Origin: Aeoliella mucimassa
GTDB lineage: Bacteria; Planctomycetota; Planctomycetia; Pirellulales; Lacipirellulaceae
Reading direction: 5' to 3'
DNA length: 64,000 bases
Assembly (NCBI RefSeq): GCF_007748035.1
Contig: NZ_CP036278.1
Span: forward strand, 6,510,001-6,574,000
The notes below the pieces were generated by a model that saw nothing but the letters and a program-made list of their open reading frames with translations, was not told the DNA's origin and made no database searches. Shown here piece after piece: positions 9,564-18,481 of this stretch. Positions within the stretch are counted from its first letter, which is position 1, and every line of letters starts with the position of its first letter. The position numbers and the translations under genes were made by a program.

Positions 9564-9691
9564 TTGGGAGGGGACGGATTGGGGATCTGGGATTGCGGAT
9601 TGCGGAATGGGAATAAGCGGATGTCATCTTGAAGGAGCTTCCAGCGACTGAAAGATCTCAGCTAGCCATTTCGAGCGTGTCACCAACGAGC

Positions 9692-9950
9692 GCCCTGTAG
9701 GATGGGACCAGGAGCGACAGCGACGCAGCCCCATCACCTGCGTTACCAACGCGCGCAGCAGCGAACCCAACGCAAGGGCCATCGCGGTCAGAGACCGCTC
9801 CTACAGCGCGCTTGCCTGATGATTGGCCTTACTGGTTTTCATATTCACTCGGTTACATCATTCCACCTTCCAACAACGAACTACTGACCATAAACAACGG
9901 ACCAAACAAACTGTCCATTAGAACACCACCGGTGGCCAATTCCCAGCACA
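9692..9950. repeat. Dispersed intergenic repeat, copy 1, with REP-like hairpin
   Basis: This ~250-bp stretch aligns along its length with 17205-17460. Landmarks in the same order in both are CGACGCAGCCCCA, the hairpin GCGGTC-AGA-GACCGC (9784-9798) followed by TCCTACAG, CACTCGGTTACATC, CTACTGACCA and GTCCATTAGAACACCAC. Read on the minus strand the hairpin is preceded by GTAG, the head of REP elements. No reading frame is conserved, so it is a noncoding repeat. Confidence 0.8.
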
Positions 9951-11391
9951 AAATCTCACAGCGCGCGAAATGACTGGGATCGATAGTGGATCACTGTGTT
10001 AGATGACCTCGGAGACCAGTTTTCGCATTCAGTAGAAAACTACTAGTTGGCGACGCCAAGAACGAGCGGTTCCGCACACGCAGAAGGAATCCAGCAAGAA
10101 TAGTCGCATAACTGCCGAAACAGCAGATTCTGGCGAATCTGGGGCGACTCGTTTTCTGCGACGTCGGAACCCCAGCAAGTCAGGCAGAACGCCCACTTCG
10201 CCGCTGCAAGCAGCGTGGGCTTCAAGTACAATCGAGGGTTCACGAGCTGCAAGTATTCAGCAAGCCCTTCGGACTCTCTCGGAACACAAAATGACGACCG
10301 CCCGTCGCGTTGTTGCCACCCTCTTGTTCGCCGCGATTGCCTCCCCCACCTTGGCAGTGACCGCGGTTTGGATTGGTCCCGAAACCGGCGACTGGACCGA
10401 CCCCACCAACTGGTCGACCGGCCAAGTGCCTATTGTTTATCAGACAGCAATCATCGACAACGATGAGTCCCGACACTCGCAGGTCTTCGTTTCTGACCCA
10501 CTATGGGGAGTTGGAAGTTTGACCATTGACTACCTCGATACGCTCATCCTCGAAAATTTCTCTGCTGAAGAAGTGCATCTAGCAGGGGAGTTTGTCGTTT
10601 TGGAGGACGGGCGGTTCGATCTTAGGAATAACCTGGACATTGAGGAGACCGGCCATCTCGAAATCAATGGGATCTTTAGTTCGCTATACAAAAGCTCTTC
10701 TACGGGTAATTCGATATGGAATCGCGGGTCTATTGATGGGGCTGGAGTGCTGGAGCTTTCAGACAGTTTGCGGAACGATGGCACTCTCAGTGTAAATGGT
10801 GAGGGCAAACACCTATCCGTCACTCTGGGAAACAAAACCGAAGGGAGTTATATCGTCGGTACGAATGGGGGACTTATTCAAGCCACTTCAGGGGGATCGT
10901 TGTTGTTGAGTAGAACGTTCGCTTCTATAGGAGCTAGATTGTTGAACTATCAAGACAGCACTCCTGGGCGGATTGAGGCATTGGCCGGTTCGAGCCTCAC
11001 GATCCGTTCCTTAATCATCGAGGGTGGTGTTGTTAGTAGCGAAGTGCAGGACGACTCTCATGGCAATCTGCTGATTGAACAAAGTCAACTTGACGGAGTT
11101 CAGCTGGAGGGGGAAATCGACCTCAAGTATGTAACACTCACAGGGGCTGTGCAGAATTTAGGGCAACTAAACTTGACCTACAATTGCGGCCTTCTTGGAA
11201 CGCTGTCGGGTGGTGGGGTCGTTCAGTTCGCCCATTCCTCCATCACTTACAATACTGGTTATGGTCGAGACGCCACGTTCGTCAACGAAGACAACGTACT
11301 GCGCGGACAAGGTACCTTTGAAAGCGGAAACATGGTCAATCGAGGTACCATTGAGACTGGCTTTGGCACTGAAGAGCCGGTGCAATTGTCA

Positions 11392-11400
11392 GATTACAAG
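11392..11400. repeat. Target site duplication, left copy (GATTACAAG)
   Basis: GATTACAAG directly before the IS left end matches 12505-12513 directly after the right end. Nine bases is the usual duplication of the IS903 group. It is in frame (Asp-Tyr-Lys) in the host gene. Confidence 0.92.
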
Positions 11401-11538
11401 GGCCTTGTTGACTAACTCCACTCGAACTGTGGAAGCCCGAGTTGGGTGAATTGATTGATGATTTTACAGGGCCTTGTTGACTAACTCCACTCGAACTGTG
11501 GAAGCCCGAGTTGGGTGAATTGATTGATGATTTTACAG
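11401..11538. repeat. 69-bp tandem duplication of the IS left end
   Basis: Bases 11401-11469 and 11470-11538 are identical by eye: both begin GGCCTTGTTGACTAACTCC and end GATGATTTTACAG. The inner copy carries the true transposase stop codon (11481-11483); the outer copy repeats that 3' coding end as noncoding sequence. Confidence 0.92.
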
Positions 11539-12422
11539 CGCAAGCGGGCTTCCGTTTGTTGGTTTTCGAATACTCGGTTTTTGAGATGGCTCCCAAAGCT
11601 TTGTTTCACTCGGTACATGGTCGTTTCCGCCAAGCTTCTACGATGATAGCCCACTTCCTCTTTCCAACTCCTACGCCCCTTGCGTCGAATCTGACGAATT
11701 GCCTCGTCCCGGGGCAAAGGCTCCTCCGCAGAGTTGCCATGTTGTTTGATCTTGGCGTTGTGCTGCGGCGGAATCACCGGCTCAATGCCTTCGGATTCCA
11801 GCCCTTCATAAACCTTCCACTTGTCGTAACTACCGTCGCCGTGAAACTTTTTTACGGGCTGCTCCACCTGCTCCAGCATTTCGGGAACCGCATCGGCATC
11901 GTGGCAACTGTTCTCGGTCAAAATCTCCGCCACAATCTCGCGGGTGTCAGGATTCACCGACAAATGCAGCTTCCGCCATGTCCGCCGCTTCGACTTGCCA
12001 TGCGTCCGCATCTTCCATTCGCCCTCGCCAAACACTTTCATGCCGGTGCTATCCACCACGATATCGATGTCGCCCCTCTTGTTAGCGATATCGAGCGAAA
12101 CATTCAGCTTGCTGGCTCGCTTGGCGAGCGAAGAATAATTGGGAATCGCTGCCTCGACGCCCAACATCGCCACCAGCGAGCGGCCGAATCCCTCAGTCTG
12201 CCGATAGGGAAGTTTCAGCAGTTCGCGAATCGTCAGCAAGCACTCGATCGCCGTATCGCTGAAGACAAAAGGGCGACCGACTTTTGTCTGGTCGTTAGGA
12301 TGTTCCCAGTTCTCCAACGCCTCGTCGCTAAACCAAATAGTGATGTTTCCACGCTCGATGAGCGACTTGTTATACTCCTTCCAGTTCGTGACTTTGTAGG
12401 TTCGTTTTTCTTTCGTAGCCAT
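11481..12422 (-). CDS. IS5-family (IS903-group) transposase
   Basis: 313 residues from the ATG at 12422 (MATKEKRTYKVTNWKEYN), preceded by GGAG at ribosome-site distance; the frame is open 13 codons further up. DDE residues are visible: VDSTGMKVFGEGEWK (first Asp), FHGDGSYDKWKVYEG (second Asp) and SLAETTMYRVKQSFG (Glu). The order and the phrase STGxKVFGEGEW are typical of the IS903 group. It appears complete and potentially active. Confidence 0.92.
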   Translation of the reverse strand: MATKEKRTYKVTNWKEYNKSLIERGNITIWFSDEALENWEHPNDQTKVGRPFVFSDTAIECLLTIRELLKLPYRQTEGFGRSLVAMLGVEAAIPNYSSLAKRASKLNVSLDIANKRGDIDIVVDSTGMKVFGEGEWKMRTHGKSKRRTWRKLHLSVNPDTREIVAEILTENSCHDADAVPEMLEQVEQPVKKFHGDGSYDKWKVYEGLESEGIEPVIPPQHNAKIKQHGNSAEEPLPRDEAIRQIRRKGRRSWKEEVGYHRRSLAETTMYRVKQSFGSHLKNRVFENQQTEARLRCKIINQFTQLGLPQFEWS

Positions 12423-12504
12423 GTTCGATCTCCGTAAAAAAGGTACGTGGTTCCATTCCACGTTAGTTTTTACGGAGGTTTGTGACTAATTGTTCAACAA
12501 GGCC

Positions 12505-12513
12505 GATTACAAG
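12505..12513. repeat. Target site duplication, right copy (GATTACAAG)
   Basis: Exact copy of 11392-11400, immediately after the right inverted repeat. Precise removal of one copy plus the IS rejoins the host reading frame. Confidence 0.92.
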
Positions 12514-14610
12514 CTGGAAATATTTGGAGGTCTGATTGCAAACATGGGGACTATCAGGGCCACTCCAGGCAATCACCTTTCGATTCAATATCAGACTATC
12601 AACAATACATCGGGGGATGAGGCCGGCGTGATGGAGGCGTTGCCCAACGGTCTCGTCACGCTAGAAAACAGTACTATTGAGGGAGGAATCGTCCGTGGTA
12701 TCGCTGCGGCTCCCGATTCAGGCGAGGGGAATGGCATCATTCAGGGGGCTGGAGGTCTTCTCAAGAATGTCACACTAGAAGGCAATGTAGGAAATGAAAT
12801 ATCGAGTTTCTCAATCGCCGGGCAAATTGAAAACAGGGGGCTTTTTGCTTTCAATCAGTTGGACGTCACAGAAGACGCGGAGATCGTCGGAGGAGTGGTC
12901 TATTTGCGCGGAGAAACTAACATCTCCTCTTCCCAGTCGACATTAACCCTTACGAACACGGTCGTGCAGGTTGGCCAAGGTTACGCACAATCTCGACTGA
13001 GTGATTGCACGATAGTCAACAATAGCTTAATTCAAGGTGTGGAAGGATACTTCTCTTTCGGAAGCAAATTAAGCGTTGTTAACCACGGAATTGTTCAGGC
13101 CGAGCCTGGAAGTACTCTGAGATTCACTTCGCTGAGCACCGATGTCGGTCAGCAAGGATTCCTGTATGCAAAACCGGATAGCATTATCCAGGTGACTAGC
13201 ATGGTGCGCGGCACGATTGGCTGTCCTGCTGGAGAGATTTGCGGAACCGGGACTGGTGAAGTATCTGCCGGATACGTGCAAGACGTGACCAAACAACGCT
13301 TACTTGCATCTCAACAAAGGCGAATTGGCTGGTCAAATCGAGAATAACGGAATGTTGGAGGTGGGGATCGGACTGAAAAAGGGTGACCTGTATTTGTCAG
13401 GTTCAGGAGAAATGCGACTGTCGGGAGAGCGTTTTTCCGGATACTCCGGAGATCTAGTGAACGGCATCAATCACACTATTGCTGGTCATGGCGACCTGAG
13501 TAACTCAGGGGGAGCCTTGATCAATCAAGGATTGATCCATGCAGATACTGGGCTACTCGATCTGTCCACTGCGCTACGGCAGGAAGGTACCGTTCGGGCC
13601 TCCGGCCAAGGCAAGATCGTCATGTCTGGATTTAAATGGTCATTCGAAAATCGCGGTCGAATCGTTGTGGGGGGGCAAGGCATCGAAGTATCTGAGCCAA
13701 TCTACAATCTTGCAGGAGGTGAAATCTTCGTTGAATCCGATCTGACGGCATTTGTATCCAACCACCCAGGTGGATTCGTTTATGGGGCAGGAACAATATC
13801 GGGCTTATGGGGAAACCACTCTGGACTTGCATGCGAGAACGCTGGAGTTCTTGCACCGGGGGAATCCATCGGTAACTTGACTCTTTCTGGGAGGTATGTA
13901 CAAACCGCCGAGGGAACATTGCAAATCGAAGTCGCCGGATTTGCGGCCGACTTGCACGATCAACTGTTGTTTAGCCATATTTCTTCTGCAAGCTACGACA
14001 ACTTGGCACAACTGGCTGGGACGCTAGAGTTCGTATTTGCCGACGAACTGGTTGTCCAAGCGGGCGACCAGATTGAGTTTCTGCGTTCCAACGTGGATAC
14101 ACGTATCGCACGAATCACTGGGCAGTTCGACGCGATCGTCGGCTTGCCAGAACTAGAAGATGGTCTCGTTTGGCGGATGCTGTACGAGCCGACTACCGTC
14201 TCGGCCCTGGTCACGTACGCGGGCGACTTCAACGCCGATGGCTTGGTTGATCTGGCCGATTACACGCTCTGGCGCGATCAACTCGGCACGACGAACCTGT
14301 CGCCTTACACCGGTAGCGACAGCGATGGCAACCGCACCGTCGACCAGCAAGACTACCTGATCTGGCGCGAGCAGTTCGGCCTGCACCTGGCGCCCCCGCC
14401 CGAGAGCGTCGCCATCCCCGAGCCAGCGTCGGCCGTCATGTTGCTACTCGGCCTGCTGGCGATGTCGCGGTGCGGTGGAAGAATGCGGTAGAAGTGGTGC
14501 CGCTCTTTGCAAGAATGCTTCCGCCGCTCCGCGGCTGGACTAGGTGGATAGCAGCTAAAGAACACGCTTCCATTCCCTGAAAGGGAATCGGCCCCCAGCG
14601 AAGGGTTGCA

Positions 14611-15135
14611 CTACTCTTTCAACCATCCGGTAACTTTGCCCTCGAACGATACTGCATGTTCGCCGGTCGCGAAGGGTAGCTCGGGAAACTCCTCGCTTGT
14701 GTCGTGCTGATCGCGAACCATTTTGCAGAACTGGATGGTGACCGGAACTTTGCTGACTAGCTTGCCGTTCAACGAAAAATGGTTGTCGCCGGAACGTTGC
14801 ATGGTGCCAGTGAATTCGACCAGATGGTGCTGGGGGTCATCGTTTCTGCCGCCGGCCACGAAGGTTTCTCCCGGCGGGAGCTCGAAAGCGATCAATTCAT
14901 AATCAAACGTAGAAGCACCGGCCGCCGGTTTTACCAGCTCCTGCTTCAGCATCCCCTCGCCCTCGTAATCCAGCTTCGGACTGTCGTCACTTGTCATGAC
15001 CACATAAATATAACTCGGATCGGATGGGTGCAGACCGTCGGCCGGCTCGCTCGGCGGATCATTGGTGCACCCCACCAAGGTAAGCGAGAAGAGAATGAGC
15101 AAGACGGATTGGCAGCGCGCGTTCAAACGGTTCAT
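14611..15135 (-). CDS. Small predicted lipoprotein
   Basis: 174 residues from the ATG at 15135 (MNRLNARCQSVLLILFSLTLVGC); an ATG seven codons earlier would make the signal unusually long. The lipobox LVGC followed by Thr-Asn places Cys23 as the lipidated residue. The mature protein is acidic, with FELPPGETFVAGG and a beta-rich C-terminus; no domain is recognised. It is convergent with the upstream pseudogene. Export and lipidation are well supported, function is unknown. Confidence 0.75.
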   Translation of the reverse strand: MNRLNARCQSVLLILFSLTLVGCTNDPPSEPADGLHPSDPSYIYVVMTSDDSPKLDYEGEGMLKQELVKPAAGASTFDYELIAFELPPGETFVAGGRNDDPQHHLVEFTGTMQRSGDNHFSLNGKLVSKVPVTIQFCKMVRDQHDTSEEFPELPFATGEHAVSFEGKVTGWLKE

Positions 15136-15218
15136 CGGTGGGCAGTGCTTACTCATCCAATCATCTTAAGAGCCGCCGCGTTGTGCTGCAAAGTGCAGTC
15201 GATCCACGCGGTGCTAAC

Positions 15219-16253
15219 CTAGCGAACCTTAAAGCGTCGCGCGCCGGCCCATAGCGTTGCTCCCAATGCGAGCAGCACTAGCGACGTTGGTTCCGGAACG
15301 CGGCGTCCCTCGAGGTTCACCGCCAGGTCGTCGGCCGTGAGCAGCCCGTCGTAGATCGCAATGTAGTCGATCGCTCCTTGGAACCACTCCTGCGAGGCTT
15401 CGGCGATGCCGTCGCCGTCGCGGTCGATCGCGAATCCGCCGATGCCAAAAATGCCCGGCACGCCAGCCAGGGCACTCGGGTCGGCGCTGTTCCACGTGCG
15501 ATCGTTCAGAATCAGCGTCGGGATGGTCTCACCAGCCGAAAGGTCGGCCGCGTACACGTCGGCCACCGCTTGCCCAGGCGTCGAAGTCAGGTCGATCACC
15601 GCTGCGTAATACAGCCAGGTCCCTTCCGTATCGTACTCGGCACCGATGCCGACGTCGCCAAAGTTGTTGCCGATGATCGAGCCGACGCCGCCAGTGGAAC
15701 CCGCGCCGACATTGTCTTCGTCCTGAATCAAGTAGTAGCCCCGATCGCTGCCTGGACGAGTTTGAAAGATGTAGTTCACTGCCGAGCCGGTGGTCTTGGC
15801 ATCAACCCGCACGATCGTCTCAATCGTAAACTGGTTAGGACTCGCAAAGCCATCGGTGATGATATCGTCACCGGTGTCGTCGGGCGTTCCGTTGTCGTCG
15901 ATGGTGATCTTGCCGGTCAAACCAGCGCCGGCCGTCGACGACTGCGACGAGTCGACATAGTAAGGGCGAAACGCTTGGCCTACGCCCATGTAGCCGGGCT
16001 CGAAGATGATGTCGCCGGCGGTGCCGGTCACCACGACATCGTCGCTGGTATCGCCGGGCGTGCCGTTGTCGTCGATGGTAACGCTCCCTTCGCCAGGCGC
16101 GGGGTTCAGGTCCAACGTCCCGACCGAGTCGGCCATCTCGTTGCCAGCGTTGAAGTCCCACAGATGCAGCAGCTCGGCTGTTGCGGGAGCGATCGCCCCC
16201 ACGGACAACCCGGCCAAGGCGAGCAGCGAAGCACAAATTCGGATTCGGATCAT
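15219..16253 (-). CDS. PEP-CTERM protein with a LamG/concanavalin-like domain
   Basis: 344 residues with a signal peptide (MIRIRICASLLALAGLSVG, cleavage near ATA-EL). The body begins LLHLWDFNAGNEMADSVG and contains FTIETIVRVDA, IGNNFGDVGIG and GAIDYIAIYDGLLTADDL, the features of a LamG/Laminin-G-3 jelly roll. Asp-rich loops (TIDDNGTPGDTSDD, repeated as TIDDNGTPDDTGDD) may bind calcium. The C-terminus VPEPTSLVLLALGATLWAGARRFK is a PEP-CTERM signal for exosortase processing. It is likely a surface or matrix protein binding carbohydrate; the ligand is unknown. Confidence 0.88.
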   Translation of the reverse strand: MIRIRICASLLALAGLSVGAIAPATAELLHLWDFNAGNEMADSVGTLDLNPAPGEGSVTIDDNGTPGDTSDDVVVTGTAGDIIFEPGYMGVGQAFRPYYVDSSQSSTAGAGLTGKITIDDNGTPDDTGDDIITDGFASPNQFTIETIVRVDAKTTGSAVNYIFQTRPGSDRGYYLIQDEDNVGAGSTGGVGSIIGNNFGDVGIGAEYDTEGTWLYYAAVIDLTSTPGQAVADVYAADLSAGETIPTLILNDRTWNSADPSALAGVPGIFGIGGFAIDRDGDGIAEASQEWFQGAIDYIAIYDGLLTADDLAVNLEGRRVPEPTSLVLLALGATLWAGARRFKVR

Positions 16254-16554
16254 GAGTCGTATCTCCCAGTCAGAAGCGCACGCCGAGACACCTGCCCGAC
16301 GCCCCCACGGTCAACAGAAGAAAAGCACAAAAGACGAGATCGCGACGCCAGACCTCCTCCGCCCAGCACCGCAACTACCGGCGTATTGTACGGATTAAGA
16401 CAAACAAGTCCACTAAATACCATCGATCGACCCACGCACGCAAAAAGCCATGCGACTGCTAGCTTACCGGCCCAGGAGGACCCGCAAGATGAACGAGCAA
16501 CGATCGAGTCGCGCTCACGAAGTAATCTCGCGCGATAGATTCCCAACGCCGTGC

Positions 16555-17125
16555 AACTGAACTACTACCGGCTAGAAGCCGGTAGGTTTGGAAAGAGTTC
16601 GTGAGCTACGGACTGAAGTCCTTCACTCACGAAGGCGTTACGCGGAAGTTATCTTCCCCGTCGCTGGGCTCCGTTCCCCGCTGACCCTGGATATACGCGG
16701 TGATCGCTTCCTCAGTCACACTTCCGCTAGACGCCACAAAGTACCCGCGGGCCCACAAATGACGCCCCCAGTACTGCTTTTGCAGATGCTGGAACTCCAT
16801 CAGAAGCTTTCGCGAACTCTTGCCCTTGAGATACTGCATGATCTTGCTGGGCGAGAGATTCGGAGGGCATGACAACAAAACATGCACATGATCAGCCGAG
16901 ACCGCCCCCTGCAGTATCTCAATATCGTTGGTCCGACACACCTCACGCACGATTTCACGCACCCGTACCCCGACGTCACCTCTCAGGATCGCCTTGCGGT
17001 ACTTCGTGACCCACACGAAATGGTATTTCAAATCAAAGCGGCTATGTGCTCCAATCCGGTAACTATCCATCCAAGTAGTATATGAACCTGAAGGTTTCGC
17101 CTGAAGGCGAGGGTTCTAACCCCAT
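16555..17125 (-). mobile_element. IS200/IS605-type insertion sequence (tnpA only)
   Basis: A single HUH transposase gene is flanked by imperfect hairpins rather than inverted repeats. On the left are CTACCGGC-TAGAA-GCCGGTAG (16565-16585) and TTCGTGAG...CTCACGAA (16598-16633). On the right is a hairpin GAACC...GGTTC (17084-17116) with an inner CGCC-TGAA-GGCG. These are the expected end structures. Exact borders are approximate, because this family makes no target duplication. AATAGATTCCCA-like sequence lies just outside both ends. Confidence 0.8.
16627..17070 (-). CDS. IS200/IS605-family transposase TnpA
   Basis: 147 residues, near the family's usual length. KYHFVWVTKYRKAIL is the N-terminal strand typical of Y1 transposases, ADHVHVLLSCPP contains the His-hydrophobic-His metal motif, and the catalytic tyrosine is in EAITAYIQGQ near residue 129. 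No TnpB follows. It acts on single-stranded DNA at the hairpin ends described for the element and appears intact. Confidence 0.92.
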   Translation of the reverse strand: MDSYRIGAHSRFDLKYHFVWVTKYRKAILRGDVGVRVREIVREVCRTNDIEILQGAVSADHVHVLLSCPPNLSPSKIMQYLKGKSSRKLLMEFQHLQKQYWGRHLWARGYFVASSGSVTEEAITAYIQGQRGTEPSDGEDNFRVTPS

Positions 17126-17134
17126 CGGTTGGAT

Positions 17135-17162
17135 AATAGATTCCCATGGGTGGGAAAGTATT
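17135..17162. repeat. AATAGATTCCCA palindrome, distal copy
   Basis: AATAGATTCCCA (17135-17146) is followed after four bases by TGGGAAAGTATT (17151-17162), the same arrangement as 9536-9563. As at the first locus, it precedes the ~250-bp dispersed repeat. Confidence 0.7.
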
Positions 17163-17204
17163 TTGAGTTGGATGTTGGGAGTTGGAAGTTGGGAGTTTGA
17201 AAGG

Positions 17205-17460
17205 GCAGTAGGGTGGGTCCAGGAGCTTCCAGCGACGCAGCCCCACCAACGCATTGCCACACGCGCAGCAGCGAACGCCAGCGCAATCGGCATCGCGGTC
17301 AGAGACCGCTCCTACAGCGCGCTTGCGTGGTGCATGGCCTTACTGATTTTCATGTTCACTCGGTTACATCTCTCCATCCTCCAACAACGGACTACTGACC
17401 ACAAACAACGGACAACACACCAACTGTCCATTAGAACACCACAGGTGGCCATTTCCCAGC
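17205..17460. repeat. Dispersed intergenic repeat, copy 2, with REP-like hairpin
   Basis: This is the second copy of the repeat at 9692-9950, in the same orientation. The hairpin GCGGTC-AGA-GACCGC is at 17295-17309, and GTCCATTAGAACACCAC closes the block. Short insertions and deletions relative to copy 1 break any frame. It begins about 80 bases beyond the IS200-type element. Confidence 0.8.
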
Positions 17461-18146
17461 GAAAACTGGTGAGAATCCAAGCACCAAATTCACCCTCCGC
17501 TGGCGGCCAATATAAAGACGCAGGTCGGGCTATCAGGCCCGGGGAGGGTAGCCTCAGGTCGCGGCGAGCCAATGGAAACAAACCATTCCCTGGGACTAGC
17601 GTCCCAGGCCACGCACTACCGCCGATCGGTAGCCGGCGTTCGTTAGCTGCTCAGTTCTTCGAGGTCGCGACGCCCCACACCAAGCATCCAGCCCACTGCT
17701 GGCGATTGGGCAACGTAACGGATCATCATCGAGCCGTTGCTACTGCCATGCGATCTACAAACGCTGTCCGCGACAAGCCAGCAGTGGCACCGAAAAAGAA
17801 TGGCTAACAGTGCCAGCCTCTTGTGTGCACAGCACTGGAACGGCTAATTGAGTGTTGGGCAACTGAGTAAACGATCCTGGCCACGGAAGGCCATTATATA
17901 CATGATGCTTCGGTGTTATCGTTCAGCGGTTCTTCGCTTCTGGGTAGTCAAGTTGCAACATCGTGCAATTGCCTTAGTATTGCTGACTGGTTGCGGGGAT
18001 CGTAATGACCGGTAAGTTCCGCTGAGATTTCAGCCTGGCGTGTTTCTTAACTCAAGGAATTTCAGTGGTTTTTGGCTCGGCTGAGTACTTGGCCCCTACG
18101 GGCTGCCTGCGTGACATCCATGCGGAATACGCGACTACCCGAAACA
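17461..18146. other. Gene-poor stretch with small hairpins
   Basis: No convincing full gene. Three short stem-loops lie in a row: GGGC-GCCC around 17527-17540, CTGGGAC-TAGC-GTCCCAG at 17589-17606 and CTACCG...CGGTAG at 17615-17631. A very short frame with a lipobox-like end (17902-18015) is listed separately. Confidence 0.4.
17902..18015 (+). CDS. Possible truncated lipoprotein leader (37 aa)
   Basis: An ATG at 17902 opens a 37-codon frame whose end reads IALVLLTGCGDRNDR before TAA. LLTGC would serve as a lipobox, but only seven residues follow the Cys. The leader is also longer and less hydrophobic than usual. It may be a tiny lipoprotein, a decayed gene start or chance. Confidence 0.2.
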   Translation: MMLRCYRSAVLRFWVVKLQHRAIALVLLTGCGDRNDR

Positions 18147-18434
18147 CTAGTTTACAATTTCACCTGTAGGGTCATCAGTTGGTTCTTGCCATTCCGAGTC
18201 GAACACGTCCTTTATTCGATCCAAACACTGCCGCTTGGTACAGAGAGAATTTTGTTCGTAAGCATTTGCAATATGCGTAGCCAAGTCTACCAGCATAATC
18301 CCCCAGTTCCCGGGGTCTTTCCAGATCCCACTAGCTAAAGTTACATGCTGCTTTCCGCCGGCTCCCCAGATCCTTGCTATTTCAACAGCCTGATCGTCCG
18401 CCAAGGCGGCAGGTGGGATTTCTAGGGGTTTCAT
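18147..18434 (-). CDS. DUF5076-like small protein, candidate immunity protein
   Basis: 95 residues from the ATG at 18434, which has GGAGG at ideal spacing; a longer frame to 18491 overlaps the upstream toxin gene and is less likely. The core VEIARIWGAGGKQHVTLASGIWKDPGNWGIMLVDLATHIANAY matches my memory of DUF5076 proteins (helix, GG-QHV strand, DPxxWGxxLxDxAxHxAxAY); this is recall, not a search. It follows the RHS/GIY-YIG toxin gene by 47 nt on the same strand, exactly where polymorphic toxin systems place the immunity gene. The immunity role is inferred from position only. Confidence 0.75.
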   Translation of the reverse strand: MKPLEIPPAALADDQAVEIARIWGAGGKQHVTLASGIWKDPGNWGIMLVDLATHIANAYEQNSLCTKRQCLDRIKDVFDSEWQEPTDDPTGEIVN

Positions 18435-18481
18435 AGTAGTCCTCCACAGAGATAGTGTGATCGCTAGCAATCGCGATGGAA

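Larger units (their letters stand above)
8582..10290. other. 1.7-kb gene-poor intergenic region with repeats
   Basis: No convincing gene is seen. The left part is the AT-richer upstream region of the sigma gene. Between 9340 and 9565 there are several copies of AATAGATTCCCA and its inverse, some as perfect palindromes. From 9692 to about 9950 lies the first copy of a repeat that recurs at 17205-17460. Short frames here (for example 8841-9170) lack family resemblance and good ribosome sites. Confidence 0.6.
11401..12504 (-). mobile_element. IS5-family (IS903-group) insertion sequence
   Basis: The element is bounded by GATTACAAG on both sides and by terminal inverted repeats GGCCTTGTTGA (11401-11411) and TCAACAAGGCC (12494-12504). 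It holds one transposase gene. Its left end is unusual: the terminal 69 bp are present twice in tandem, so there is a second inner copy of the inverted repeat at 11470-11480. It interrupts the large PEP-CTERM gene on the opposite strand. Confidence 0.92.
10291..14491 (+). pseudogene. Large PEP-CTERM/dockerin surface protein, broken by an IS insertion and a frameshift
   Basis: The host gene starts at 10291 (signal peptide MTTARRVVATLLFAAIASPTLA, then WIGPETGDWTDPTNWSTG, a motif common at the start of planctomycete beta-helix/autotransporter-like proteins). Its frame runs to 11400, where an IS5-type element interrupts it; removing the IS and one copy of the 9-bp duplication restores the frame from 12514 (LEIFGGLIANMG). 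It continues to about 13290, then a one-base shift is needed to reach the last part (frame of 13304-14491). The C-terminus has two dockerin-like stretches (GDFNADGLVDLADYTLWRD and the SDGNRTVDQQDYLIWRE stretch) and a PEP-CTERM signal (IPEPASAVMLLLGLLA). Intact length would be about 1020 residues. It was probably a secreted, surface-sorted protein and is now non-functional. Confidence 0.85.

Noticed and set aside
11511-12437. Plus-strand frame (308 codons) through the IS
   Set aside because: Antisense of the DDE transposase; no signal, no motif.
16627-17070. TnpA as the RAYT that mobilises the REP-like repeat
   Set aside because: Length and motifs fit an ordinary IS200/IS605 TnpA with its own hairpin ends; the closeness to copy 2 is not proof.
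17082-17807. Plus-strand frame of 241 codons
   Set aside because: Runs through the IS200 end, a palindrome and the dispersed repeat; the same repeat at 9.7 kb does not keep the frame.
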